A DNA stretch of 64,000 nucleotides, from positions 53,501 through 117,500 of the forward strand of contig VIRR01000545.1 in assembly GCA_008638375.1 (NCBI GenBank), read 5' to 3'. This document shows positions 10,849-21,015 of this stretch, piece after piece. Origin of the DNA: Nyssa sinensis. Its lineage: Eukaryota; Streptophyta; Magnoliopsida; Cornales; Nyssaceae. Both the position numbers and the translations under genes were made by a program. Positions within the stretch are counted from its first letter, which is position 1. Each line of letters begins with the position of its first letter. Under the pieces are notes generated by a model that saw only the letters and a program-made list of their open reading frames with translations, was not told the DNA's origin and made no database searches.

Positions 10849-11879
10849 GCCCTACCGTTTAAAAGATTTTAATACCTTATTGAAACGCTGTCGTTTCATT
10901 TATTTGGTGGCAAGCCCAGAGGCTGCCACGCGTCCGAGTCAACCCGTTCAACTCGAAAGCGTCGTCTTCCCCATCTCGACCCACTGTAACCCTAATTTTT
11001 GAACCTCCATTCTTCTCATTTTTGTGGAGTCTCAACCAAGGAAACTCCACTGTTTTTAGTCACAAACACTCCCAAGGTGCTAACAACTGATTTGGCATTC
11101 ATTTAGAGATTAAACGAAGTTTAAATCGTATGGTTTAAGGTTTGATATTCCAAACTGTAAGTCGGTCGTTCATGCTCATTTCTGAACCAAAATTCATGGG
11201 GTTTCGTTTGTTATGATCCCCTCTTCATGGGGATTCATATCTCATTCTTAAATATCAATTTAACATAGAGTTTAAAGGATTGGGTCTTAAACCCGTAACC
11301 TGCAACTCGTGTTCTAAGGGTCCATTTCTTTGATTTTTGATCGCGTATTAGGGTTTTTAAAACCCTCTTAGTTTCTGTTTGAAGTTTTGGTAAGCCAAAA
11401 CCATTTTAATGGAACTCGATTCAGACCTGCTTGAGCAAGGTCCTTTAATGGCGGTTGTTCGTGGGTTACATGTTTTTAACTGTTTTCAAGTTCTAATTTC
11501 ATGCTTGATAAGATCCTTAGACATATATATAACATCCTACGTATATAAAAAACTCAAAAACAGTTCCTATCAATCAAATTCTAGAGAGAGAAAATGATAA
11601 CTTTGAACATTTCTCACCTTTTTGGTCGTGGGTTCTATGTCTTTTTCTCTCTGGTTTTCTTCCTCTTCTTCTCCTTCAGTTCCTTAGCTTTTCTTTTCTT
11701 ACAAAACAAGCATGCAATGCATGCTTGTTCCTTTTAAAGAAGAGGCAACCGACCTCTCTCTCTCCTCCATTCTCTCTCTCTCCGTTCTCTCTCTCTTCTT
11801 TCTGATTTCGTAGCCCTACATAGCCCTCACTTCTCATTAATTTTGTTCTTCCCAAGCTTTGCTTTACATTAAATTTTTG

Positions 11880-12110
11880 TGATATTTATACATATAATAT
11901 ATACATATATATACATATGCACATATATACAAGATAACACACACACACACCAGCCGACACACACACACACACCATTCACACACTGTTCACACTTTTACAT
12001 TTTTTTGTTTTATTCATATACATACTTACATACATACATGCTTTCATATACATACATACATATTTCACTTTATACATATACATATATTAATTAATTAATA
12101 TATAACATTT
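11880..12110. repeat. TA/CA/CATA microsatellite tract at the 5' part of LTR C
   Basis: Low-complexity ATATAC, CACACA and CATACATA runs followed by ATTAATTAA repeats. In LTR-sense (minus) this precedes the GA/CT-rich first-exon region (about 11,640-11,840) and probably includes the TATA box. No genes. Confidence 0.7.
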
Positions 12111-12624
12111 CTTATACCTTAATTAATTAATCATTAAATCAATTAATTATATATTTTAAATCTCGTAATACGTGTCATGTGACCCGGTATCTCGGGTCGG
12201 GGTATTACAAGAAGGACAAGGTGAGTAACCCTGTCTTTGAAGTGGAGATTTAACTCCATGAATTTGAAGAAGTTTTAAGTTCAATTTATTAAAGCCTCGA
12301 ATATCAAATTCAGTATCATATGATTTATGTTTTAAAATGTTTTATGCTTTCATAAACTGTATTGTGACATGCTGGGTGATTGGTTTGAATCACGATTCCT
12401 TTTTAATTATGTTTTAGCATGTCTGGGTTTAAAATGCTAAATTTTCATAAATGTTCTGAATTTGATTATTCCAAATATTGAAGTTCTATTGCAGAAGTTA
12501 TATATTTCATGTTTTAAATATTCATGAAAAATATCTATTGAAGAAACCATGTGATAAATGTTTTACAAGATAAATGGTGTTTAAAACACCCCTACGATGG
12601 TTGAAATCCTTCAGGATTCAACAG

Positions 12625-12735
12625 TAAATGCCAGGTAGCAGGATCTGATCCCCCTGGTACGGGATATCTCTATTGTAGCATTGCAGCATTGTAGTAAAAT
12701 AGGAGTCTGGTTCGAAACAGATTCTACCTAATTAA
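12625..12735 (+). other. Conserved intronic block of LTR intron 3 (element A copy)
   Basis: Contains TAAATGCCAGGTAGCAGGAT, then GATCCCCCTGG, GGGATATCTC and GTCTGGTTCGAAACAGATTC. It matches 19,295-19,388 and the reverse complement of 5,058-5,150 better than the flanks do. The GGTTCGAAAC part resembles a Pol III B box, but no convincing A box lies upstream. Confidence 0.55.
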
Positions 12736-12989
12736 AAAGAAAAGATGACAAATGTTTTTGGAAATGGAAGCAGGTTTTACCCCCATTTTCCTATACATGT
12801 TTATATGTTTTGAAGTTACGCTTTTGGAAATGGAAGCAGGTTTTTACCCCCATTTTATTATACGTGTTTATATGCTTTTAAATTGCATATGCTCTATTTG
12901 AAGAAATGTGTATTTAGCTTGAATACTTTAAATATTTCAAAGCTATCTGTTTTAAGAATGCATATACTCTGTGTTCTAAAATGTACGAG

Positions 12990-13042
12990 CAATTGGTAGT
13001 GAGTATTTTATAAACTCTCATGTGCTAAACCACTACCAGTTG
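12990..13042 (+). other. Conserved stem-loop in LTR intron 3 (element A copy)
   Basis: CAATTGGTAGTG at 12,990-13,001 pairs with CACTACCAGTTG at 13,031-13,042 (12 positions, one G-U), with a 29-nt loop. It lies about 75 bp before the intron acceptor at 13,118. The pairing is kept in copies C and E with paired changes. Confidence 0.6.
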
Positions 13043-13550
13043 AAAACCCCATGACGAATGCAAGAATTACTCACAAGCTTAGATTAGCTTACCCGGATTT
13101 TTATCCGCCCTCTTTCAGGTGACTAATGGCAGATTGATTTTTGAAGACGATGAGATGAGTCTAGCTTTTTGGGAAGACTTGCTTAAGTAGTTCTTTTGGG
13201 AAATTACATGAACTCTAATTAGTACATTTTGTATTAGCAGACAATTTAAGGATATGTATTAAGCCCCACGGGGCAGCTGAATTAAGATTGTAATTATGAA
13301 GTCTTTTAAGTTTTAGTTATACTTTGAATGTATGATCATATGTACCATTGTGAATAGCGGCAGGATCAGATGGATGTGCAAATTTTAAAATGAGAAAAGA
13401 AAAGAAAAAGTTTTTCACGCTTCCGCAACCACATGAAGCACATTTATTCGACACTATTGCATATGCAAGCCTTGTCCCGAGGCCTTCGGCTCTTGCGGCG
13501 GCGGTCCCGACTCGGGGTTCGCGCGAGGCGAATTTCGGGTCGTGACAACA

Positions 13551-13562
13551 TGGTATCAGAGC
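13551..13562 (+). other. Primer-binding site of element A (tRNA-iMet)
   Basis: TGGTATCAGAGC three bases after the LTR end at 13,547, complementary to the 3' end of plant initiator Met tRNA. Confidence 0.9.
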
Positions 13563-14170
13563 ACTAGGTTTACTTGAACAAAATTGGTGACATTAGAAGA
13601 ATTAGAATCGAACCATAAGTTAGGTAGGGTTTTAGACTACCTAGGATATACGAAGTACATGATACGATATAAAGGCGAGGTATGGGACTCGCGTTGTGTA
13701 AACTAGATATGTGAAGTACATGATATGATATGAAGGCGAGGTATGGGACTCGCGGTATGTGAAGTAGGTATATGAAATACGTGATGTGATATAAAGGCGA
13801 GGTATGGGACTCGCGTTGTGGGAAGTAGATATGAGGAGTACGTAGTATGAAGGCGGGGTATGGGACCCGCAGTAATATGAATTAGGTGTTCAGAAGTAAC
13901 GTGATAAGAAGGCGGGGTCTGGGACCTGTAATACATGAAATAGGTATGTGAAATATGTGACATGAGATGAAGGCGGGGTATGGCACCCGCAGTGACATGA
14001 AGTGAGTGTTCTGAAGTACGTGATAGGAAGCTGGGGTATGGGACCCACGGTGGAGTAGAAGAAATAGAGTCTAAAGATTATAAGAGAACATAGACTAAGA
14101 AAATAGAAAACGGTAATTGAAAAAAAAAAGTAAAAGGGGAAAAGGAGGATTTTGACAATCACTAGTGTGC
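13563..14170 (+). mobile_element. Interior of element A, left part, with degenerate ~60-bp repeats
   Basis: The interior has no recognisable gag. From about 13,660 to 14,050 it holds about six degenerate units containing 'GGCGAGGTATGGGACTCGC' or 'GGCGGGGTATGGGACCCGC' spaced about 60-70 bp. Frames open on the minus strand across this array are repeats of the same codons and not genes. Element B interrupts the interior at TSD TGTGC (14,166-14,170); it resumes at 49,564. Confidence 0.8.
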
Positions 14171-14645
14171 TGTAATATCCCGGCCCGGGATACGTCACGT
14201 ATACCGAGGTAGGTCGGTTAAACTATGTAACTTGAACAGTAAGAAATTTATATCATGATATTTCACGAAAATGAATGACTAGAAATAGAAAATGATTGAA
14301 TGTATAAACCGCGCTGGGCAACACCCGAGCACCCCGGGACATCGCATCGTAAAGCATGCACGCTCGTATTTCCATGCATACCCGTGTTTCACAGACACGT
14401 AGTACACCGGAAATTAGTGTATGCGTACATGCCCAGAGTTTAAGTATATACGTATATAATGGGCGTATAGGTACGTATAAAATATGTATAATTATAGGCT
14501 ATGCATGTACATATATATTATATAAAGTATTATAATATATATATATATATGTGTATATTAAATTAAAATAAAAAGGGGAAAGAAAAGAAAAGTGGGCAAA
14601 GGCTGTTACCAGCCGTGCAAGTGTGTGTGAGTGGGTGAAGATGTA

Positions 14646-14664
14646 TTATATATATATATATATA
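14646..14664 (+). promoter_or_regulatory. Probable TATA region of element B 5' LTR
   Basis: TATA run about 320 bp before the first-exon donor, followed by GT/GA-rich sequence. The 3' LTR (about 26,045-26,060) and solo LTR F (about 28,540-28,560) have the same arrangement. Confidence 0.45.
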
Positions 14665-16722
14665 GGTATGAAAAGGTGTGTGTGTGTGTACGGTTGAATG
14701 TGTGTGTGAGGAGTTGAGTGTATAACACTCAATAGGGAGTGGTGGAAACAGAAAGTGGGTGATGGAGTGTGTGAGTAGATCTCAGGGTATGGTGAGGTCT
14801 GACTAGAGAAAGAGAGAGAGAAAGGAAAAGCTTAGCATATACATGTGATCTTTCACTCTCAGGAGAAAAGGAAACCAAAGGAAAGGTCAAGAACTGAAGG
14901 GGAGAAGAAGAGAGAAAGATTGATTCAGGAATAGAGAGAGGAACGGAAGGGAAGAGACCCACAAAGCAAAGGAAAAATGAAAGCAAGGTGAGCCACTGTT
15001 TCTGTTTCAAACTTTTGTAGCATGATTTGATTCATTTTGAATATAGGGTCTAGATCAGCATAAAATATGGAACTAAATGCAAAAAGAATGCTAGAAAATG
15101 GTTAAGAAACGAAAGAGAAAATTCGAGTTGCAGGTTCGGGAGGATAATCTGGGTTTCATTGATTTTATGTTTAAAACCTTGCATTTAGTTTATAAAAATG
15201 TTGCTATAAAGTGCAGAAACACTTTAGGAACAAAATGGGTCCAAAACAATTGAGAAACAGTCGTGAAATAAAAAGAAACTAGTTGGCCGGAAAAACGGCT
15301 GGAGACGTTTGACCCCCTATTCGTGAAAATTTAGGAGGTTTCAATGGAAACGAAGAGTGGATTTGAAATCCTTGAGAGAAGGGTGAGAGAACGACATTTA
15401 ATTTGGGGCAAATCAAGATCGGAATCCAGTCACCGTCGCCAGAGAAGGCGATGGAAACCTACTGGTGCTCCACCGAAAAAACGAGGAAGAAAACACTGTT
15501 GTCTCGGGTTAAGACGAACCAGGTCCGGGCCGCGTCGGGTTGAGATCCGACCGACCGCAAAAACGGAGCCAACACTGCGTTGTTTTATGTTTGAAATTTA
15601 AATGAATTGGGCTTGTTTGGCTATGGGGATAGGAAATGGAAATTGGGTTTGGGCTTATTCCAACCACGGATAAGGATAGGAACTGGAATATTGGAATCCG
15701 GTTCTTGAATTAAACTGAACCGTTTGGTTCAGGGGAGGGGTAGACCGGTTTAGGGTTTCTGGTTCGAACCAACTGGTTCAGACCGCAGGTTTTGGAATTT
15801 ATGAACCGGCCCCAAATATTTTAAGAAATTTCATTAAGGCCCAAACAGAAAAATTAATAAAATACTAATTTTTACAAACATGCCCCTATTTCAAATATGG
15901 GTCAAACGAAGTCCAAACGGGGTAAATGAATAGTCAAAATTTATTATGTCGAACGTTCTGAGTCCAATGGTGGGGTCCATTTTTCGAGATGGGACCCCAA
16001 AGGATAAAATACCGTAAAAGTGCAAAATGACCATTTTGCCCTTTTTAGTACAAAAGTCCAAATGGAATTCTGCGAAAGCCTAAACCGACTTTCTTCGGCA
16101 TTCCAGACTCAATGGTAAAGTCTAAATTAGTATTTGAAATACTTATGATGGAAAGGCATAAAATTTGATGAATAGAATCTATTCTAAGACGTATTCATTG
16201 ATATATAGGGAACTCAAAAGGCAAGGGTACACTCACGAATTCCTGATCTAGAATCACGATAGAGGTAAGTGGATCACTCTCTCTTACTTGTGGTGTTTCC
16301 ACAAGCCAAGTTCATTCTTTTACTGCCAAACTCGTACTCTTGAATGTATTAATATCCTTGTGTCCACAATTCGATATTTCCTATCTTGTGGACATTTGAT
16401 TGACTGATGTATCATTGTTATCATGTTTCACCGTGCCTTGAAAGTACCTCATGTTATTACTATCCACAATGTGATATTGTTCTATCTTGTGGTGTAACAC
16501 CCCGACCCTGATTAAGTAATGAGTAGTTACTAATCATTTATCTGAACTAAACTTAAAGAATAATTAAAAAGCTAACCTAGTTAGGAGTTGACTGAAAGAA
16601 ACGGCGTCGAAAAATAAGTTACAGAATAAAAGTTAAGTAGGAAATAGTGAAACTGCATTAATGCGCAGCCAAACAGGGCCTAAGCCCGAAATAGGGAAAG
16701 GACCAAAAATTGTGGCCAAGAG

Positions 16723-16784
16723 GATTTGATCCCTTGACCAAATTAGGCAGAATTTGGTTTACCAAAAAATTACCAACTAGGCTA
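16723..16784 (-). other. tRNA-like Pol III promoter module, antisense in LTR E
   Basis: On the minus strand TAGCCTAGTTG (16,784-16,774) fits the A-box consensus TRGYNNARNNG and GATCAAATC (16,731-16,723) fits the B-box consensus GWTCRANNC. It probably derives from a tRNA-related SINE. The related module is at 38,071-38,133 and 44,900-44,961 in element H, also antisense to its LTR. Confidence 0.5.
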
Positions 16785-18053
16785 GGAACCTCTTTGTGAA
16801 CATATGTGCAAAGATATGTATATAAGTATAAATCTGATTTGGCCACCTCCCAAGTGACCAATCACCAAGCATGCAACACATCAGCATGCATCACTCCTAT
16901 GCCCCATAGACCATCATGTGCCTATACACCCATGATTGCATCTCCCCCCAACCAAGTTGCATGCAAATCCATCATGCACTTGGGGAGATGAAACACTAAA
17001 GACAATCTGATTTTTATTTACATAATCTCCATATATGCATTGGAGGGAAAAACAGATCTGCAAAAATGATCCTGTATACTGATTTTTAGAGAGAGAAAGT
17101 GGGTTAGAGAGAGGAAGTTAAGAGAGATAGCTTGAAGGTGGGGCTTGGCCATTGAAGGAGCTTAGAAGAAGCTAGAGACTGGAACTGAAGGGCTGCAAGA
17201 CTGAGAGGGGACCCAAATCCAACCCTTGAAGCTCCTGCTCGAGCCCAACAGTGAAGAGACCACTGTTCAAAGGCTAGTATTCAAAAACTTTTTAAAAATT
17301 TTCCTGCTTTATTTAGCTACTGTTTTATAGATTTAAGACTGTTAATGCATGTATATTGATTAAACAAAAGAACTGGGTTGGTTGTGAATGATTTGAACCT
17401 ATAAAACTGCCCAAACCACGAACCCGTAGCTGAACCGCCATTAATGGAGCTTGAAGTTGCAGGTCTGATCCGACCTCAACCACATGGACTTTTAGTGGTC
17501 AATACATGAAATAGACCATGGCAGGACCTAGAAAACTACCACCCGCGACCTAGAGACCTAGGTCTAAGCCCTCAAAACCGAGGCTATTCTTCTCGGCCCA
17601 AAAACCCAACATTTAAACTAGACCCCTAAACCGATTTTTGTGGATGGGGGATGAAACTAAATGACATAGGGATCATGTAGCAACAAACCGCGTTGAAAAC
17701 GGTTGAGGAATGAGCATGTATTGTTGACTTGCAGGTTCGGTTATCCTCCGTTGAACCGAGCCATTGAGCTTGAATCGAGGCTCAAATTGGATGCCAAAAC
17801 GTTGGGTTGACATCCAGAGAAATAATGGGGTAGATGGTAGTTGAAAACCGTACCAAAACATCACGAAATAGAAGAAATAAAACCCAGAAATTTAGGGCTA
17901 CAGTAGGGTGAAACGGTGGGGAAGACGATGAACAGTGACCGGGCTTGGATCGGGTCGTCGGGTCGGGCTCCAACCCGGATAAAAACAGATAAAACCCCTA
18001 AACTGTACTGCGTCGTTTTGATACTGTTATTTCAAATTTTTAAATTGTGGGGC

Positions 18054-18072
18054 TGACGTCAGCCTGACGTCA
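18054..18072. promoter_or_regulatory. Double TGACGTCA palindrome in LTR E intron 1
   Basis: TGACGTCA at 18,054-18,061 and 18,065-18,072, followed by GGACCGGTCTGGTTCAG-type sequence as in A and C. Confidence 0.45.
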
Positions 18073-18867
18073 GCACATTACCTTGAACCGGACTGGACCG
18101 GTCTGGTTCAGTCGCATGCTGACTGAACCGTTTGGTTCAGTTACAATTTTCTGGTATTTACAAAATGACCCCAACAGTTTTGGGAAATTCAACTCTGGCC
18201 CAGATTCTGGAATTTTATTCCATTTACACCCCTGATAAATTAATAAATAATAAATTAAATTATTTAATTAATTTATTAATTAAATAAAAATGACCAAATT
18301 ACCCTTAGGTCATAAATAAGTCAAACGGAGTCCGAATAAAGTAAACGAATAGTGGATTTTGACTATTTTGGACGTTCCGGACTCAATGGTGTGGTCCGTT
18401 TTACGAGACGAGGCTTCAAAAGTTACGATACGTTAAAGTGCAAATTACCAAATTGCCCCTAATGTAGCCGATGTCCAAATAAGACAAGTTATTAGTGTAA
18501 TCTTATTTTCTTGGGCCTTTTGAGATCAACAGTGGGGTCCGATTCACGAGATGGGACTCCAAAAAATATGACGCATGAAATGACCAAACTACCCCTAAGG
18601 TACCCGAAGCCCAAATGAAACTAAAAGATAGTCTATTTTGACTATGTCGGACATTCCAAACCCAACGGTGAAGTCCATAACACCAAAATAGGTACTGAAA
18701 ATTTAGTCACGTGAAAAATAAAACTCATCAAGTCACCACGAGTCGACTAGTAAGACAAATCCTAGGAAGTTAGCATACGTTAGGCCTAAAAATTAAATGA
18801 AAGAGCATGAATAGGTAACGATTTAAGGTAAAATATGAAGTTAACGAGTTCTTTATAATTTTCTTAG

Positions 18868-18921
18868 GAAATACAAAGGAAAGGGAAAAGCCCACCAGTA
18901 GTGCAAACCCGGGGAATCAAG
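18868..18921 (+). pseudogene. Orphan last coding exon of the LTR small ORF in E
   Basis: Preceded by TTTTCTTAG and followed by GTGAGTAACC. Read in the same phase as the exons at 4,173 and 9,569, it gives ten codons ending KGKAHQ and then TAG, the same length and the same KGK tripeptide as the other two copies. The upstream exon 2 cannot be found in this LTR, so the ORF is incomplete. Confidence 0.5.
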
Positions 18922-19294
18922 GTGAGTAACCTCACATTTGAAGTGGAGATTTAATTCCACGGATTTGAATGATGTTTTAAATATTAAATTCTGTCTTTAC
19001 ACAATTCCGTTTTAAATATTCTGTTATGACATGCTTCCTGAATAATTTACTACTGTTCCTTGAGATATACTTCTGCATGTCTGAAATTTCGGTTTCAAAT
19101 GTTATATATATCCTGAATTTACATGTTTCACGTATTTCAATACCCTAACATGAGAATATGAACTATATGTTTGAAATGCTTTTAAATGCATCCACACGAA
19201 GGAATTATGGGTTAAATGCTTTTAAATGCAAGATAAATTGTGCATAAGCACCACGGATTTCTATCGGGTTTCTTAAGAACCCAACTACGATACG

Positions 19295-19388
19295 AATAAA
19301 TGCCAGGTAGCAGGATCTAATCCCCCAGGCATATGAGATATCTCCACGAAAAGTAAAATGGGAATCTGGTTCGAAACGGATTCTGTTA
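19295..19388 (+). other. Conserved intronic block of LTR intron 3 (element E copy)
   Basis: TAAATGCCAGGTAGCAGGAT, TAATCCCCCAGG, GAGATATCTCC and ATCTGGTTCGAAACGGATTC in the same order as at 12,625-12,735. Confidence 0.55.
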
Positions 19389-19571
19389 ATGAAAGTGATA
19401 AGGTGTGTGTTGAAAATGGAAGCAGGCTTTTTCCTTATTTTCACCATGCATATTTACATGATTTGAAATTCACATGCTTTATTCCGAAAGTATACGAGTT
19501 AGCTTGAATACTGTAATGTTTCAAAGCCATTGTTTAAAGAATGCATGTACTCTATGTTCCAAGTATACGAG

Positions 19572-19625
19572 CAATTGGTAGTGAGTATTTTACAAAATTC
19601 TCACGTGCGAAACCACTACCAATTG
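19572..19625 (+). other. Conserved stem-loop in LTR intron 3 (element E copy)
   Basis: CAATTGGTAGTG (19,572-19,583) pairs perfectly with CACTACCAATTG (19,614-19,625), about 70 bp before acceptor TTTTTCAG at 19,696. Confidence 0.6.
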
Positions 19626-20656
19626 AAACCCATGACAGATGTTAGAATTACTCACTGGGCTTTTCAAAGCTCACCCCATTCCCTAACATTTTTCAGGTGA
19701 TGGCGATGGGTGGACCCTTGCCCAATTTGGGGAGGAATGATAGGCAGCTCCATTAGGATTCTGGAGATATTTTGGGAAGTATTAGGGCCTATGGTTGGTC
19801 GAATTTTGATGTCGTACCTTTGGACAATTATGTATTTAAGCCCAAGAGGCAACCACATATATACTTAAGCCCTTGAGGCATTCGAATATGTATCATGTAT
19901 AAGAATTTAATTTTTAGTATGCTCTGATGTGATTATTCATGTGTACCGCTATGAAGAGCGACAGTACCGGACGGCTGTGCGAAAGTTTTTAAAGGATTTT
20001 AAAAAAAAAAAAAAAAGAAAAAAAAAAAAGAAAAGGGTTTTCACGCTTCCGCAAATCAAGGCCGCACCGCTATTCGATACCGTCACCCATGTTTTGCCTT
20101 GCCCTCAGGCTCCCGGGCCTGAAGGCGGCGGTCGCGATTAGAGATCCACACAGGGTGGGTTTCGGGTCGTCACATGTGGACATTGATTGACTATTGTATC
20201 ATTGTTATCATGTTGAACCATGCCTTGAAAGGCGTACTGTTATGCTTTCATTGAATCTATGATATTCCATTTTATACTTCTATGGAATCACGAATGATCA
20301 TGATATGTTATGAATACCGGATTTGTGCTCAGTCACAACATCCATCCGATGCTTCTGTATTGACTGGAGACCTAAGGGTCAAGTCCATGAATGGACAGGT
20401 GGCAAGAATGAATTCCTCGAAGGCTTTCCACCGGCAATTGACTGGCATGATCATTGGCATCTCATTGCATTTTCACTGGCATTGCATTTGCAAATTCACT
20501 GGCATGTTACAGAATAAAAGCATCTCTTATGACTGACAGAACTTGATTGTTGAATGGTATTATTCCTTATGATTCTTCGAGTCTCGAAAGACTTGCATTG
20601 ATTGATTTGATTATGATCGGTTCATTGTGGCAGTACTTCATTGTTGTTATATTATC

Positions 20657-20685
20657 AAAATGACCATTTTGCCCTTTTTAGTACA
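20657..20685 (+). other. Copied filler at a deletion in the 5' LTR of B
   Basis: These 29 bases equal 16,024-16,052 of the same LTR. They replace roughly 0.5 kb that is present in the 3' LTR (31,738-31,961 plus 49,170-49,442). The right junction shares TTTTTAGTACA with the landing site. Confidence 0.7.
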
Positions 20686-20790
20686 TTGCATATTAGTACT
20701 ATGATGCAGGAATGGAAAAAGTAGGGACGGCCTCCGGGTCGGCCCCGCGACACGAGATCCGCATAGGGTGGGTTTCGGGTCGTGACAGCT

Positions 20791-20802
20791 TGGTATCAGA
20801 GC
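20791..20802 (+). other. Primer-binding site of element B (tRNA-iMet)
   Basis: TGGTATCAGAGC, three bases after the LTR end at 20,787. Confidence 0.92.
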
Positions 20803-20895
20803 TATAGGTTCGATTGTGAGTCATGGGAGATAGGACTAGAGTTAAGACTGTTAGATATGACTGACATTTTATATCTTACAATCATGGACAAATCA

Positions 20896-21005
20896 TCTCA
20901 TTGGTTACTTCATTGGTTACCTCACTGGTTATCTCATTGGTTACCTTACTGGTTATCTCATTGGTTATCTCACTGGTTACTTCATTGGTTATCTTCATTG
21001 GTTCT
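20896..21005 (+). repeat. 12-bp tandem repeats between the primer site and gag of B
   Basis: About nine units of CTCATTGGTTAC-type sequence. The frame is open and in phase with gag, and would read as repeated His-Trp-Leu-x. The usual gag start of this clade, MVNTRQG, is just downstream at 21,016, so this is probably untranslated leader. Confidence 0.85.
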
Positions 21006-21015
21006 ATTCACAGTC

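Larger units (their letters stand above)
4221..12209 (-). mobile_element. Element C: solo LTR inserted in element A, TSD AGAAG
   Basis: Starts TGTCACGACCCGAAATCC and ends GGGTCGGGGTATTACA, flanked by AGAAG at 4,216-4,220 and 12,210-12,214. It is antisense to A. It contains solo LTR D; without D and its TSD it is about 4.04 kb. No internal domain, primer-binding site or polypurine tract is present, so it is a solo LTR left by recombination. It has the same multi-exon layout as A's LTR and carries the second copy of the small LTR ORF. Confidence 0.93.
1757..13547 (+). mobile_element. Left (5') LTR of element A, interrupted by solo LTR C
   Basis: The LTR runs in the plus direction from inside the palindrome, is split at 4,220/12,210 by element C, and ends GGGTCGTGACA at 13,547 directly before a primer-binding site. 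Visible gene-like layout: a first exon ending AAAAG at 1,925 before GTGAGA; a long intron to AG at 3,761; exon 2 at 3,762-4,033; an intron to AG at 4,172; exon 3 at 4,173-4,220 continued at 12,215-12,220 before GTGAGTAACC; an intron of 898 bp to TTTCAG at 13,118; and a last exon to the LTR end. Splice sites are inferred from consensus and from conservation in the other LTRs. The LTR's own first few hundred bases are missing here, apparently lost at the palindrome junction. Confidence 0.85.
16493..20174 (+). mobile_element. Element E: solo LTR in the 5' LTR of B, TSD TGTGG
   Basis: Starts TGTAACACCCCGACCCTG and ends TTTCGGGTCGTCACA, flanked by TGTGG at 16,488-16,492 and 20,175-20,179. Length is 3,682 bp. 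The uninterrupted sequence is present at 27,880 in B's 3' LTR. The first half is related to the LTRs of H, and the last third to those of A and C. It has a possible first exon ending near 17,270, a short exon at 18,868-18,921 before GTGAGTAACC, and an intron of 775 bp to TTTCAG at 19,696. Confidence 0.95.
14171..20787 (+). repeat. 5' LTR of element B, containing solo LTR E
   Basis: Contains a TATA-rich tract (14,646-14,664), a GA-rich first exon ending GCAAG at 14,987 before GTGAGCC, a ~1.2-kb intron, a 56-nt exon at 16,209-16,264 (AG before it, GTAAGTGG after it), and a further intron interrupted by E at 16,492/16,493. Near the end it carries an internal deletion with a 29-bp copied filler at 20,657-20,685 and so lacks the last intron acceptor present in F. 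Confidence 0.9.

Noticed and set aside
13703..14198. Minus-strand frames of 86-102 codons with SHITFH/RLHTTY-like repeats
   Set aside because: They are translations of the degenerate GGCGGGGTATGGGACC repeat in element A's interior, so the open frame follows from the repeat.
17673..17973. Two overlapping 63-codon minus-strand frames in LTR E
   Set aside because: They are antisense to the LTR in the intron and resemble nothing; not kept in related LTRs.
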